NCBI RefSeq assembly: GCF_005221305.1
Contig: NZ_CP039887.1
Coordinates: 1 to 64,000 of the forward strand
Direction: 5' to 3'
Source of the DNA: Neisseria subflava
GTDB lineage: Bacteria; Pseudomonadota; Gammaproteobacteria; Burkholderiales; Neisseriaceae
DNA length: 64,000 bases
The notes beneath the pieces are model-generated. The model searched no databases. It was not told the origin of the DNA and was given only the letters and a program-made list of their open reading frames with translations. Of this stretch, positions 15,684 to 25,080 are shown one piece after another (position 1 is the first letter of the stretch; each line of letters starts with the position of its first letter). The position numbers and the translations under genes are program-made.

Positions 15684-16775
15684 TTACACGTTGAACAGGA
15701 AATGCATCACATCGCCGTCCTGCACCACATATTCCTTGCCTTCCACGCGCATTTTGCCCGCTTCTTTGGCTTTGGCTTCGCCGCCGAGCGCGACGAAATC
15801 GTCATAGGCGATGACTTGGGCGCGGATGAAGCCGCGTTCGAAGTCGGTGTGGATGACGCCGGCGGCTTGCGGGGCGGTGTCGCCTTTGTGGATGGTCCAA
15901 GCGCGGACTTCTTTGACCCCGGCGGTGAAGTAGGTTTGCAGGCCTAAGAGGTCGTAGCCGGCACGAATCAGGCGGTTTAGGCCCGGTTCTTCCAAGCCCA
16001 TTTCGGCGAGGAATTCGGCTTTTTCGTCGTCTTCCAGTTCGGCGATTTCGCTTTCCATCGCGGCGCAAACGGCCACAACCGGCGCGTTTTCTTTTGCAGC
16101 CAATTCTTTCAGGCGGTCGAGGTGCGGGTTGTTTTCAAAACCGTCTTCGGAAACGTTGCCGACGTACATGGCAGGTTTGGCAGTCAGCAGGAACAGCGGT
16201 TTGAGCATGGCGAGTTCTTCTGCGTCCAAACCGAAGGAGCGTACAGGTTTGCCTTCATCCAAATGAGGCAGCAGTTTTTTGCACAAATCGACCAGTTTTT
16301 GCGCGTCTTTGTCGCCTGAGCGTGCGCGTTTTTCTTCGCGGACGATGGCTTTTTCGACACTGGCCAAGTCAGCCAGTGCCAACTCGGTGCCTATGGTTTC
16401 AATGTCGGCAATCGGATCGACTTTGCCTGCAACGTGAACGATGTTGTCGTCGTCAAAGCAGCGCACAACGTTAACAATCGCGTCAGTCTCGCGGATGTTG
16501 GCGAGGAACTGGTTGCCCAAGCCTTCGCCTTTGCTCGCACCTGCAACCAAACCGGCGATGTCGACAAATTCGACGATGGCAGGCTGCATTTTTTGCGGAT
16601 TGACGATTTTTGCCAATTCGGCCATACGCGGATCGGGGACTTCAACGATGCCGACGTTGGGTTCGATGGTACAGAAAGGATAGTTTGCCGCTTCGATACC
16701 CGATTGGGTCAGCGCGTTAAAGAGGGTGGATTTGCCGACGTTGGGCAAACCGACGATGCCGCATTTCAAGCTCAT
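15684..16775 (-). CDS. ychF: Redox-responsive ATPase/GTPase YchF (OLA1 family)
   Basis: A 363-residue TRAFAC P-loop ATPase that associates with ribosomes and modulates stress responses. The P-loop GLPNVGKST is near residue 10 and the DxxG motif is DIAGL. The C-terminal TGS domain includes FTAGVKEVRAWTI and KEYVVQDGDVMHFLFNV. It has the usual full length. AGGAAAA precedes the start. Confidence 0.96.
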   Translation of the reverse strand: MSLKCGIVGLPNVGKSTLFNALTQSGIEAANYPFCTIEPNVGIVEVPDPRMAELAKIVNPQKMQPAIVEFVDIAGLVAGASKGEGLGNQFLANIRETDAIVNVVRCFDDDNIVHVAGKVDPIADIETIGTELALADLASVEKAIVREEKRARSGDKDAQKLVDLCKKLLPHLDEGKPVRSFGLDAEELAMLKPLFLLTAKPAMYVGNVSEDGFENNPHLDRLKELAAKENAPVVAVCAAMESEIAELEDDEKAEFLAEMGLEEPGLNRLIRAGYDLLGLQTYFTAGVKEVRAWTIHKGDTAPQAAGVIHTDFERGFIRAQVIAYDDFVALGGEAKAKEAGKMRVEGKEYVVQDGDVMHFLFNV

Positions 16776-16867
16776 GGTTTTTCCTGAAAAGATAAAAGTT
16801 TAACGGCGAATTATAGCATATTGTGGAGGTACTCAAAACAGCCGCAATGCTGGTGTGTTCTTATGAT

Positions 16868-16903
16868 AAAAGGCCGTCTGAAAATTGTTTCAGACGGCCT
16901 TTT
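16868..16903. terminator. Inverted DUS pair downstream of ppc
   Basis: AAAAGGCCGTCTGAAA (16868-16883) and complement (from 16888), followed by T residues. It lies between ychF and the 3' end of ppc and ends ppc transcription on the minus strand. Confidence 0.75.
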
Positions 16904-16914
16904 TTCGTACTGCT

Positions 16915-19617
16915 TTAACCGGTATTACGCAAACCTTGCGCCACGCCGTTGATGGTCAGGTGAACCATCAGCAGGGCGTGCGGATTGTCAGGCTCTTTGC
17001 GCAGGCGTTTGAGCATGGCGACTTGCAGGCCGTTGAGGGCGTTCAGATATGGAATCCTCAAGGCAAGAGAACGGGCGAGGCTGCGGTTGTCGCGCAGGAG
17101 CTCTTCGGTTTGCAGCAGGTCAAGCAGTGCTTTGCGGCTGCGTTGGTATTCTTCCTTGATCATGCCGAAGATGACTTTTGCTTTATCGGGCGATTCGCTC
17201 AAGCCGGCATAGTTTTCCGCCAAGGTGATGTCGGTTTTCGCCATCACTTGCTCCATATTGGAGAGCATGGCTTGGAAGAACGGGTTGCTTTGGGCGTGTT
17301 CGCGCAGGGCGGCCAGTGTGTCGGGATTGCCTTCGCACAAGGTTTCCACTGCGCTGCCGAAACCGTACCAAGCCGGCAGCATGAGGCGGTTTTGCATCCA
17401 TGAGAATACCCACGGAATCGCGCGCAAGTCCTGAATCCGCGCCAAGGTTTTGCGGCTGGCGGGACGGCTGCCGAGGTTGAGGGTGGCAATTTCCTGAATC
17501 GGGCTGGTTTGCAGGAAGTAGTCGATGAAGTCGGGATGGGTAATCAGTTCGCGGTAGTATTTGAACGATACTTCCGACAAATCCTGCATCAGTTTGGCAT
17601 CAGGGTCTTTTTTGTCCGGCAGGATGCTGGCTTCCAAAGTCGCGGCAACCAAGGTTTCCAAGTTGCGTTGGGCATTGCCCGGGTCGGCGTATTTGGCGGT
17701 AATGACTTCGCCTTGCTCGGTAATGCGGATTTGTCCGGCAACGCTGCCCGCAGGTTGCGCCAAAATGGCTTGGTAAGATGGGCCGCCGCCGCGACCTACG
17801 CTGCCGCCGCGGCCGTGGAACAGACGCATGCGGACATCGTATTTTTTGAAGAGTTCGACCAAGCCCAACTCTGCCTGATACAGACACCATGAGCTGGTAA
17901 CGTAGCCGCCGTCTTTGTTGGAGTCGGAGTAGCCGAGCATGATTTCTTGGATGTTGCCGCGGCTTTCGAGCAGGGCATCATACCAGTCGAGACGGAACAT
18001 GGTTTCCATGACCGGACAGGCGTTTTCGAGCGCTTCGATGGTTTCAAACAGAGGCACGATATTGATGCGGCTGTGCGGTTTGCCGTTTTCCACCACCAAC
18101 AGGCCGCTTTCTTTCAGCAGCAATGCCAAGGCGAGCAGGTCGCTGGGTTGTTCGCAGTTGGAAATAATGCTTTGTGTAACGGCATCTTCACCGAATTCGT
18201 CTTTGATTTTGCGCGCTTCGTTGAAAATTGCCAATTCGTGGCGGGTATGGTCGCTGTATGTGATGAACGGGCTGTACAGCGGACGTTGATGGCTCAATTC
18301 GCGCAATAAGGCGGTTTGTTTTTGCTCTTCGTTCAGGCTGTTGTAGTCTTCCAAGCCTGCATGTTGGAAAAGCTCGGCAACCACATCGGCGTGTTTGCCT
18401 GCGTGTTGGCGCAGGTCGAGCGGCATCATGTGGAAGCCGAACACGGATACGCTGCGGATAATATTGGCCAGACGGCCTTCCGCCAGCAGTTGGCTGCCGT
18501 TTTCGTGGAGCGAGCGTTGCAGTTTTTTCAGGTCGTTGAGGAACTCTTCGACCGTGGCATAAGGCTCGAGGAAGCCGAATTTGCAGCCCATGCCCAAACC
18601 GAGTGAGCGTGCTTTGCCCATAGCGCGTGCCATGATGTAGGCGATGGCGCGGCGGTAAGGTTCTTCGGTGCGGGCGATTTCTTCGTCAGGCGAGAGGGCG
18701 GCCAGTGCCATCACGTCGTCGTTGACTTTGACGCGGCGGATGGAGAGCGGCAATTCGCGGTAAAGTTTGTCGAGTTCGCCGCGATAGAAGCGAAATACTG
18801 CGTCGGCATGCCGTCTGAACGCAAAACGCAAGGTTTCGGCAGAAACGAACGGGTTGCCATCGCGGTCGCCGCCGATCCAGCCGCCGATTTTGAGGATATT
18901 CGGAACGTGGACGCCGGGATAGGCCGTCTGAAAATCGCGTTCCATTGTGCGGTAGAGTTTAGGCAGGGCTTCAAAGAAGCTCATTGGGAAGATGGATACA
19001 CCGTTGTTAATTTCGTCGTTGACGCTGAGTTTGTGGCGGCGCGTTTCACTGGTCTGCCACAGGCCCAAAAGGACAGTGTCGATTTCGCGGCGCAACTGAG
19101 CTAGTGCTTCGGGGTTGGTGCAGCGTTCGCGTTGCGGCAGCAGCGCGCGGATGCGGCGGTTGAAGCTCAAGACGGTTTGACGTTGTACTTCGGTCGGGTG
19201 CGCGGTCAAAACGGCGGTAACGACCGTGTTGTCCAGTTGTTGCTGCACCGCTTTGCCGTTGACTTTTCCGGCTTTGAGCTTGCGCACGGTTTCCGTCAGG
19301 CTGCCTTCGGCACTGTTGTGTCCGGCCTCTTCGTGGATTTGGCGGCGGCGTTCGTGGTGTACGTCTTCGGCGATGTTCAAAATCTGCGCGAACAGGCCGC
19401 AGGCCAAGGTTAAATCGTGGGTTTGTTGTTCGTCCAATTGCGGCAACACCTTCTCAATCAGGGCAGCACTGTCGTCTGAAGTCGATAATAGCTTAACGGT
19501 TTCGACCACCAAAGGCGACGCTTCCTCATGCAGCAGATTGAAAAGAGACTGTTTTAAAAATTCCGCATCCGCTGCCAGAGCGGCATCTTTTGGATTATTC
19601 AAGATATGCAGTTGCAT
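16915..19617 (-). CDS. ppc: Phosphoenolpyruvate carboxylase
   Basis: Anaplerotic enzyme fixing bicarbonate onto PEP to give oxaloacetate. At 900 residues it is the normal size. The catalytic histidine regions VLTAHPTEVQRQTV (near 135-148) and FHGRGGSVGRGGGP (near 590-605) are intact, and the protein ends in the conserved NTG tail (RNTG). This lets lactate- or serine-derived carbon re-enter the TCA cycle. The ATG follows AAGAGAAA. Confidence 0.97.
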   Translation of the reverse strand: MQLHILNNPKDAALAADAEFLKQSLFNLLHEEASPLVVETVKLLSTSDDSAALIEKVLPQLDEQQTHDLTLACGLFAQILNIAEDVHHERRRQIHEEAGHNSAEGSLTETVRKLKAGKVNGKAVQQQLDNTVVTAVLTAHPTEVQRQTVLSFNRRIRALLPQRERCTNPEALAQLRREIDTVLLGLWQTSETRRHKLSVNDEINNGVSIFPMSFFEALPKLYRTMERDFQTAYPGVHVPNILKIGGWIGGDRDGNPFVSAETLRFAFRRHADAVFRFYRGELDKLYRELPLSIRRVKVNDDVMALAALSPDEEIARTEEPYRRAIAYIMARAMGKARSLGLGMGCKFGFLEPYATVEEFLNDLKKLQRSLHENGSQLLAEGRLANIIRSVSVFGFHMMPLDLRQHAGKHADVVAELFQHAGLEDYNSLNEEQKQTALLRELSHQRPLYSPFITYSDHTRHELAIFNEARKIKDEFGEDAVTQSIISNCEQPSDLLALALLLKESGLLVVENGKPHSRINIVPLFETIEALENACPVMETMFRLDWYDALLESRGNIQEIMLGYSDSNKDGGYVTSSWCLYQAELGLVELFKKYDVRMRLFHGRGGSVGRGGGPSYQAILAQPAGSVAGQIRITEQGEVITAKYADPGNAQRNLETLVAATLEASILPDKKDPDAKLMQDLSEVSFKYYRELITHPDFIDYFLQTSPIQEIATLNLGSRPASRKTLARIQDLRAIPWVFSWMQNRLMLPAWYGFGSAVETLCEGNPDTLAALREHAQSNPFFQAMLSNMEQVMAKTDITLAENYAGLSESPDKAKVIFGMIKEEYQRSRKALLDLLQTEELLRDNRSLARSLALRIPYLNALNGLQVAMLKRLRKEPDNPHALLMVHLTINGVAQGLRNTG

Positions 19618-19804
19618 GATTTTTCTCTTATTTAAATGTTAATTTGGGTGTATCGTGAATCCATTGTATAGCAGATTTTTATAAACTGCCAATGGTAACA
19701 CCCGATACATTTCAAACCGGAAAACGGCCGTCTGTATCCGCCGCGTGGTCGCTGTCTGTAAAATGCCGTAAAATATTGCCCATCAAAACAGAGGTGAGAA
19801 ACCC
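19618..19804. promoter_or_regulatory. Divergent spacer between ppc and the MoaC-like gene
   Basis: 187 bases with start sites on both sides. It contains a degenerate DUS-like stretch (GGCCGTCTGTAT, near 19726-19737) and A/T-rich sequence suitable for promoters, but no clear hexamers. Confidence 0.35.
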
Positions 19805-20269
19805 ATGATTGAATTTCCCAACCAACCCGATTTTCCTGAGCAACACACCGCCGTCGCCGTCGGCACTATCAACATGAGCCAGCAGGCGATAAGGGTGTTG
19901 ATAGAGAATGCCACCGAAAAGGCAAGTATCCTGACCATTGCCCGCGTTGCCGCCATTCAGAGCATCAAACAGACTGCCAACCTGATTCCGCTGCACCTGC
20001 CCGGCCGCATCATCGGCGTGCAGGTTGATTTCGATATTAACGTTGAGTTGGCCTGCCTGAAGGCCACGCTGACCGTCCAAGCGCACAGCAACGGCAGCAT
20101 TGCCACCGAAGCCCTGGCCGGCCTAAATTTGGCGCTCTTGAGCGTTTACGACATGATGAAAGACGTTGACCGCAACATGATGCTCAGCGGCATCCGCCTC
20201 GAATCCGAAACCAGCAGCGAAGGCCGTCCTTTCCTGTTTGACAACGCATACGAAAATATTAATTTCTAA
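19805..20269 (+). CDS. MoaC-like protein with altered active site
   Basis: A 154-residue protein with the MoaC fold pattern: IARVAAIQSIKQTANLIPL, TEALAGLNLALLSVYDMMKDVDR and a C-terminal LSGIRLE. MoaC forms cyclic pyranopterin monophosphate in molybdenum cofactor synthesis. Set against E. coli MoaC, the active-site LCHP reads LHLP (His77 replaced, a His one place earlier) and the first glutamate of GVEMEAL is Ala, while the lysine-51 position, Glu114 and the YDMxK Asp/Lys are kept. Activity is therefore doubtful. GAGGTGAG precedes the ATG. A MoeB/ThiF-like gene follows. Confidence 0.65.
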   Translation: MIEFPNQPDFPEQHTAVAVGTINMSQQAIRVLIENATEKASILTIARVAAIQSIKQTANLIPLHLPGRIIGVQVDFDINVELACLKATLTVQAHSNGSIATEALAGLNLALLSVYDMMKDVDRNMMLSGIRLESETSSEGRPFLFDNAYENINF

Positions 20270-20276
20270 ATCACTC

Positions 20277-20308
20277 AGGCCGTCTGAACATTGGGTTTCA
20301 GACGGCCT
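20277..20308 (+). terminator. Inverted DUS pair between the moaC-like and moeB-like genes
   Basis: AGGCCGTCTGAA (20277-20288) faces its complement (20297-20308). It ends only 7 bases before the next ATG, so it could attenuate rather than fully stop transcription. Confidence 0.55.
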
Positions 20309-20315
20309 TATTATT

Positions 20316-21065
20316 ATGATGAACGATCAACAACTCCTGCGGTTCAGCCGCCATATCTTGCTTGACGAAATCGGTATCGAAGGCCAAGAAAAACTCTTGT
20401 CCGCCCATGTGCTTGTTGTCGGTTGCGGCGGGCTGGGTGCGGCGGCCTTGCCGTATCTTGCCGCCGCCGGTATCGGCAGCCTGACGATTGCCGATGCCGA
20501 TACCATCGACGAGACCAACCTTCAACGCCAAATCACGTTTACCGAAGCCGACATCGGTAAAAACAAGGCTTTGGTCATGCAAGGCCGTCTGAAACAGATC
20601 AATAGCCAAACACACATTACAGCCATTGCCGAATTTCTCGATGAGGCCAGGCTTGTCGAATTGGCAAACGCCGCTGACATCATCCTTGATTGTTCCGACA
20701 ATTATCCCACACGCCAAGCAGTTAACCGCGCCTCCGTTGCCACGCGCACGCCTTTGGTTTCCGCAGCGGCCGTCGGCTTTGACGGACAAATCGCCGTGTA
20801 CCGTCCCGATCTTCCCGATACGCCCTGCTATGCCTGCCTGTTTGATGGCGAACAAGCCAGCGACGGCGCTTGTGCATTGTTCGGCGTTTTTTCGCCATTG
20901 GTCGGCGTTATCGGAACGACCCAAGCCGCCGAAGCGCTTAAAGTGCTGATCGGTATCGGTACGCCGTCGCACGGCAAACTTTCTACCTACAACGCGTTGA
21001 GCGGAAAATGGCAGCAATACGGGGTGAAACACAATCCCGAATGCCCGGTTTGTGGCAGCCGTTAA
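20316..21065 (+). CDS. MoeB/ThiF/HesA-family adenylyltransferase
   Basis: An E1-like enzyme that adenylates the C-terminal glycine of a small sulfur carrier (MoaD or ThiS type). The 249-residue protein starts MMNDQQLLRFSRHILLDEIG and has the nucleotide-binding GCGGLGAAALPYLAAAG (about residues 36-52). Zinc cysteines come as CYAC (in DTPCYACLF) and CPVC near the C-terminus. Whether it serves Moco or thiamine cannot be told from sequence alone. The MoaC-like neighbour favours Moco. No good ribosome site is visible; the ATG may be 20316 or 20319. Confidence 0.88.
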   Translation: MMNDQQLLRFSRHILLDEIGIEGQEKLLSAHVLVVGCGGLGAAALPYLAAAGIGSLTIADADTIDETNLQRQITFTEADIGKNKALVMQGRLKQINSQTHITAIAEFLDEARLVELANAADIILDCSDNYPTRQAVNRASVATRTPLVSAAAVGFDGQIAVYRPDLPDTPCYACLFDGEQASDGACALFGVFSPLVGVIGTTQAAEALKVLIGIGTPSHGKLSTYNALSGKWQQYGVKHNPECPVCGSR

Positions 21066-21161
21066 AGACAAAAAGCAGGGTAGGGGTTTCAATATTGCCT
21101 AAGCCAATCCGCTAGAGTAATCATGCTTATCTTTCATTAAACTTGAAGGAAGGCGTTTCTG

Positions 21162-21232
21162 CCCTTTTCAGACGGCCTGTGGCACGATATGATTCAATGA
21201 TTAATAAATTTTTTGAGGCCGTCTGAAAAGGG
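21162..21232 (+). promoter_or_regulatory. Long inverted repeat with DUS in the cidA leader
   Basis: 17-bp arms CCCTTTTCAGACGGCCT (21162-21178) and its exact complement (21216-21232) enclose 37 A/T-rich bases. The right arm ends 2 bases before the ribosome site AAGGAG of cidA. The wide loop makes it unlike a simple terminator. Folding could affect cidA expression. Confidence 0.5.
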
Positions 21233-21251
21233 ATAAGGAGAAACCGGCTTA

Positions 21252-21596
21252 ATGAATATTATTCGTGCCTTATTGGTGGTATTGGGTTGCCTGGCTTTGG
21301 GCGAGGCAACCGTTTGGATTTTGGGGTTGAAGCTGCCGGGCAGTATTGTCGGCATGGCTTTGCTGTTTGCCGCGCTTCAGGCCGGCTGGGTCAAATTGTC
21401 TTGGGTGGGAGAGCTGGCAGACATTTTGATGGCAAACCTGACTTTGTTTTTGGTGCCGCCTTGCGTGGCCGTCATCAGCTATTTGGATGTGATTGCAAAC
21501 GACTGGTTTTCGATTTTGACGGCCACAATCGGCAGTACGATCTGCGTATTGTTGGTGACCGGCAAAGTGCATGAGTGGGTCAGGAGGCGGATGTGA
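21252..21596 (+). CDS. cidA: CidA/LrgA family holin-like protein
   Basis: A 114-residue membrane protein with four hydrophobic segments and the family stretch LKLPGSIVGMALLFAAL. CidA/LrgA proteins are holin-like and were first tied to murein hydrolase control. Later work on relatives points to export of central metabolites such as pyruvate. AAGGAG lies 11 bases before the ATG. Its stop overlaps the start of lrgB by one base, so the two are translationally coupled. Confidence 0.88.
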   Translation: MNIIRALLVVLGCLALGEATVWILGLKLPGSIVGMALLFAALQAGWVKLSWVGELADILMANLTLFLVPPCVAVISYLDVIANDWFSILTATIGSTICVLLVTGKVHEWVRRRM

Positions 21597-22294
21597 TGAA
21601 TATAGACGGGCTGTTGCGCATGCCCTCGGTCATGCTATTCCTGACTTTGGCCGTGTATGCTTTGGCGGTGCAGATTCGGACGCGCACGGGGAATGTGCTG
21701 TGTAATCCGGTATTGATCAGTACGCTGGTGTTGATGGGGTATTTGAAGGTATTTTCCATCGATTACGAGCTGTACCATTCTGCCTCGCGCTTTATTGATT
21801 TTTGGTTGAAACCGGCAGTCGTGTTGCTGGCCGTGCCGCTTTATCGAAATTGGGACCGTATCCGCAGCCAGTGGTTGCCGGTGGTGTTGTCGCAGTTGGC
21901 GGGCAGCGTGACAGGCATTGTTACGGGCGTGTATTTTGCCAAATGGTTAGGTGCTTCGCATGAAGTGATTTTGTCGCTGGCTTCCAAATCCGTGACGAAT
22001 CCGATTGCGATTGAAATCACAGCGTCTATCGGCGGTATTCCGGCGATTACGGCGGCAACGGTGATTATTGCCGGACTTTTTGGCCAGATGGCCGGATATA
22101 AAGTGTTGAAAGGAGCATTGTATATGCCTTCTTCAGTGGGAATGTCTTTGGGTACGGCCTCACATGCGATGGGTATTGCGGCATCTTTGGAATACGGCCG
22201 CCGTATGGCCGCATATGCCGGCTTGGGCTTGACGCTCAACGGCGTGTTGACGGCGATATTGGTGCCTATCTTGATTCCCTTATTGGGCGTATAG
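21596..22294 (+). CDS. lrgB: CidB/LrgB family membrane protein
   Basis: A 232-residue partner of CidA with about seven membrane segments. The conserved core reads SKSVTNPIAIEITASIGGIPAITAA split over residues about 130-155. The ATG at 21596 shares a base with the cidA stop and has AGGAGG upstream. The pair is a two-gene unit whose likely role is linked to overflow metabolism or autolysis. Confidence 0.9.
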   Translation: MNIDGLLRMPSVMLFLTLAVYALAVQIRTRTGNVLCNPVLISTLVLMGYLKVFSIDYELYHSASRFIDFWLKPAVVLLAVPLYRNWDRIRSQWLPVVLSQLAGSVTGIVTGVYFAKWLGASHEVILSLASKSVTNPIAIEITASIGGIPAITAATVIIAGLFGQMAGYKVLKGALYMPSSVGMSLGTASHAMGIAASLEYGRRMAAYAGLGLTLNGVLTAILVPILIPLLGV

Positions 22295-22336
22295 CGTTTA
22301 GGCCGTCTGAAAATAGTGTAAACAGGAGAAAATGAT

Positions 22337-23557
22337 ATGGCTGTAAATTTGACTGAAAAACGTGCAGACGAATTGTTGGAAATCGACGGCATCCGTCTGT
22401 TTACAGGTCGTGCCGGCATCAAGCAACAAGACCGCGACGATTTGACGCTGATGGTGTTGGGCGGCGGACATACGGTGGGCGCAGTGTTTACGCAAAACCG
22501 TTTCTGCGCCGCGCCGGTGCATATCGCCAAGTCGCATCTGTTTGACCAAGACGGCGTGTGTGCCTTAGTCATCAATACGGGCAATGCCAATGCGGGTACC
22601 GGCGCACAAGGCCGTCTGGACGCGATCAAAGTGTGCGCGGCGGCGGCGGAACAGGTCGGCTGCCAATCCAATCAGATTATGCCGTTTTCGACCGGCGTGA
22701 TTTTGGAGCCTCTGCCTGTGGATAAAATCGTGGCCGCCTTGCCGCAAGTACGTCCTGCATTCTGGTCGGACGCGGCGCGTGCCATCATGACGACGGATAC
22801 TGTACCGAAAGCCGCTTCACGCACAGGCTTGGTCGGCGAAAAACACACAGTCCGCGCCACCGGTATCGCCAAAGGCTCGGGCATGATTCATCCGAATATG
22901 GCGACCATGTTGTCGTTTATCGCTACCGATGCCAAAGTGTCCCAACCGATTTTGCAGCTGATGACGCAAGAAATCGCAGACGAAAGTTTCAATACGATTA
23001 CCGTGGACGGTGATACCAGCACCAACGACAGCTTCGTGATTATGGCGACGGGCCGTTGCGGTCAGAGCGAAATTGATAATACCGCCGATCCGCGCTATGC
23101 GCAGCTCAAGGCATTGCTCGGTTCGTTGGCTTTGGAACTGGCGCAGGCGATTGTCCGTGATGGAGAGGGCGCAACCAAGTTCATCACGGTTGAAGTGCAA
23201 AACGCGAAAACCCGCGAAGAGGCGCGCAAAGTGGCTTATGCCGTTGCCCATTCGCCTTTGGTGAAAACCGCTTTCTTTGCCTCCGACCCGAACTTGGGCC
23301 GTCTGTTGGCAGCAGTCGGCTATGCCGGTATTGAAGACTTGGATGTTGATGCTTTGAAAATGTGGCTGGATGACGTGTTGGTTGCCGAAAACGGCGGCCG
23401 CGCGGAAAGCTATACCGAAGAAGCAGGGCAAGCGGTGATGAACCGTCCGGAAATCACCGTCCGCATCGATTTGCAACGCGGCGATACGACGGCAGCTGTT
23501 TATACCTGCGATTTGTCGCACGAATATGTGTCGATTAACGCGGATTACCGTTCTTAA
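22337..23557 (+). CDS. argJ: Bifunctional ornithine acetyltransferase / N-acetylglutamate synthase
   Basis: ArgJ recycles the acetyl group from N-acetylornithine to glutamate in the cyclic arginine pathway. The 406-residue precursor has the autocleavage site PNMATMLSF, whose threonine becomes the N-terminal nucleophile of the beta chain, and the EGATKF stretch. AGGAGA lies before the ATG. A single AG-DUS (22300-22311) separates it from lrgB. Confidence 0.96.
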   Translation: MAVNLTEKRADELLEIDGIRLFTGRAGIKQQDRDDLTLMVLGGGHTVGAVFTQNRFCAAPVHIAKSHLFDQDGVCALVINTGNANAGTGAQGRLDAIKVCAAAAEQVGCQSNQIMPFSTGVILEPLPVDKIVAALPQVRPAFWSDAARAIMTTDTVPKAASRTGLVGEKHTVRATGIAKGSGMIHPNMATMLSFIATDAKVSQPILQLMTQEIADESFNTITVDGDTSTNDSFVIMATGRCGQSEIDNTADPRYAQLKALLGSLALELAQAIVRDGEGATKFITVEVQNAKTREEARKVAYAVAHSPLVKTAFFASDPNLGRLLAAVGYAGIEDLDVDALKMWLDDVLVAENGGRAESYTEEAGQAVMNRPEITVRIDLQRGDTTAAVYTCDLSHEYVSINADYRS

Positions 23558-23574
23558 AAACCTTTATCCTTGTT

Positions 23575-23613
23575 TTCAGACGGCCTTTGAGAAAAGTATC
23601 AAGGCCGTCTGAA
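23575..23613 (+). terminator. Inverted DUS pair after argJ
   Basis: Facing AG-DUS at 23575-23586 and 23602-23613 with matching flanks. It lies just upstream of the ClC gene start. Confidence 0.6.
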
Positions 23614-23631
23614 CACATTGACTGCGTGTTT

Positions 23632-25005
23632 ATGATGAAATTTCCCCAGACTTGGGCGGCGCGCCTTGCCCACAAAATCCGCCAAACCAAACGCCTGTCG
23701 AAAAAGAGCATTGCCCTTCTGTTTTTGCTGGCAGGATCGGCATTGGTTGCCCTGACGGCTTTGATGTTTGCGTACTTGGCGGATTTGGCTTTGGAATGGA
23801 ACGCCTTGTTGGTGGGAAAATATCCGTGGTTTGCGTGGGTGGCTTTGCCGTTGGGTTTGCCGCTTTTGGCATGGTTTACGCGCAAATTTGCGCCGTACAC
23901 TTCCGGCAGTGGTATTCCGCAGGTCATCGCTTCGTTGTCTTTGCCTTATGGCGCGCAGAAAACCCGTTTGATTCGTCTGGGCGAAACCTTTTTTAAGATT
24001 CCGCTGACGTTTTTGGGCATGATTTTGGGGGCGTCGATCGGCAGGGAAGGGCCGTCTGTACAAGTGGGTGCGGCGGTCATGAACGCTTGGGGTGCGTGGT
24101 GTAAAAAGCACGGGCTGGCGTTTAGGGGCATGCAGGAAAACGATTTGATTGCCGCAGGTGCGGCCGGCGGTTTGGCGGCGGCATTTAACGCGCCTTTGGC
24201 CGGCGTGGTGTTTGCCATCGAAGAATTGGGGCGCGGCGTGCTTTTGCGTTGGGAACGCCAAATCCTGATGGGAGTGTTGGCGGCCGGTTTCATTCAAGTG
24301 GCGATACAGGGCAACAACCCGTATTTCTCAGGTTTTCAAGGGCATGAGCTGCCAAACATGCTGATGTGGGCGGCGGTGTCGGGCATCGTCTGCGGCGTGG
24401 CTGGCGGATTGTTCAGTAGCTTTTTGTATCGTGGCGCGGCGGCATTCGCACCGGTACGCTGGCGCAGTTTCATCCGCCGTCATTTGTTGGTGGTCGCCTT
24501 TGTAATGGGTATCTTGCTCGCGCTGCTCGGTACGTTTTATCAAGGTAAAACCTATGGTACGGGCTATCACGAAGCCGCAGCCGCACTAAAAGGCGCGTAT
24601 GAAGCGCCGTTCGGCTTGGCCGCCGCAAAATGGGCAGCGACCGTGTTCAGCTACTGGGCAGGTATTCCCGGCGGTATCTTCACGCCGTCTTTAACCATCG
24701 GCGCGATGATAGGCGAACACATGGCTTCTTTCGCGCAACTGGGCGACGCGTCCAATGTCGCGGTTTTGCTCTGTATGGCCGCATTTCTTGCCGCCGCGAC
24801 CCAATCGCCGTTGACCGCCGCCGTGGTGGTCATGGAAATGACGGGCGGACAGAATTTACTGTTTTGGATGTTGTTGACTTGCATCTTCGCTTCGCAAGTC
24901 TCGCGCCAATTCTCGCCGCATCCGTTTTACCATGCCGCAGGTTTGCGCTTCAGACGGCATATTGAAGCCGAAAGCGGACATGTTCAGCACGAGAAAAAAG
25001 AATAG
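23632..25005 (+). CDS. ClC-family chloride channel / Cl-:H+ antiporter
   Basis: A membrane protein of about 457 residues with the three ClC anion-path motifs: GSGIPQV (near 90), GREGPSVQVG (gating glutamate, near 138) and GIPGGIFTPSLTIGAMIG (near 345). Bacterial members are usually 2:1 Cl-/H+ exchangers that help in acid resistance. The start MMKFPQTWAARLAHK was chosen because upstream sequence is DUS. No clear ribosome site is visible, so the exact ATG (23632 or 23635) is uncertain. Confidence 0.9.
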   Translation: MMKFPQTWAARLAHKIRQTKRLSKKSIALLFLLAGSALVALTALMFAYLADLALEWNALLVGKYPWFAWVALPLGLPLLAWFTRKFAPYTSGSGIPQVIASLSLPYGAQKTRLIRLGETFFKIPLTFLGMILGASIGREGPSVQVGAAVMNAWGAWCKKHGLAFRGMQENDLIAAGAAGGLAAAFNAPLAGVVFAIEELGRGVLLRWERQILMGVLAAGFIQVAIQGNNPYFSGFQGHELPNMLMWAAVSGIVCGVAGGLFSSFLYRGAAAFAPVRWRSFIRRHLLVVAFVMGILLALLGTFYQGKTYGTGYHEAAAALKGAYEAPFGLAAAKWAATVFSYWAGIPGGIFTPSLTIGAMIGEHMASFAQLGDASNVAVLLCMAAFLAAATQSPLTAAVVVMEMTGGQNLLFWMLLTCIFASQVSRQFSPHPFYHAAGLRFRRHIEAESGHVQHEKKE

Positions 25006-25016
25006 GTCGGTATATA

Positions 25017-25052
25017 AAAGGCCGTCTGAAAATCAGATTTCAGACGGCCTTT
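25017..25052. terminator. Inverted DUS pair between convergent genes
   Basis: AAAGGCCGTCTGAAA and its complement between the ClC gene (+) and ubiB (-), followed by TTATTA. Confidence 0.75.
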
Positions 25053-25080
25053 ATTATGTCGTTTAAAGCTGTATTACGGT

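Noticed and set aside
20316..21065. Assigning the E1-like protein firmly as MoeB or ThiF
   Set aside because: Both share the same motifs; no moaD or thiS lies adjacent to decide.
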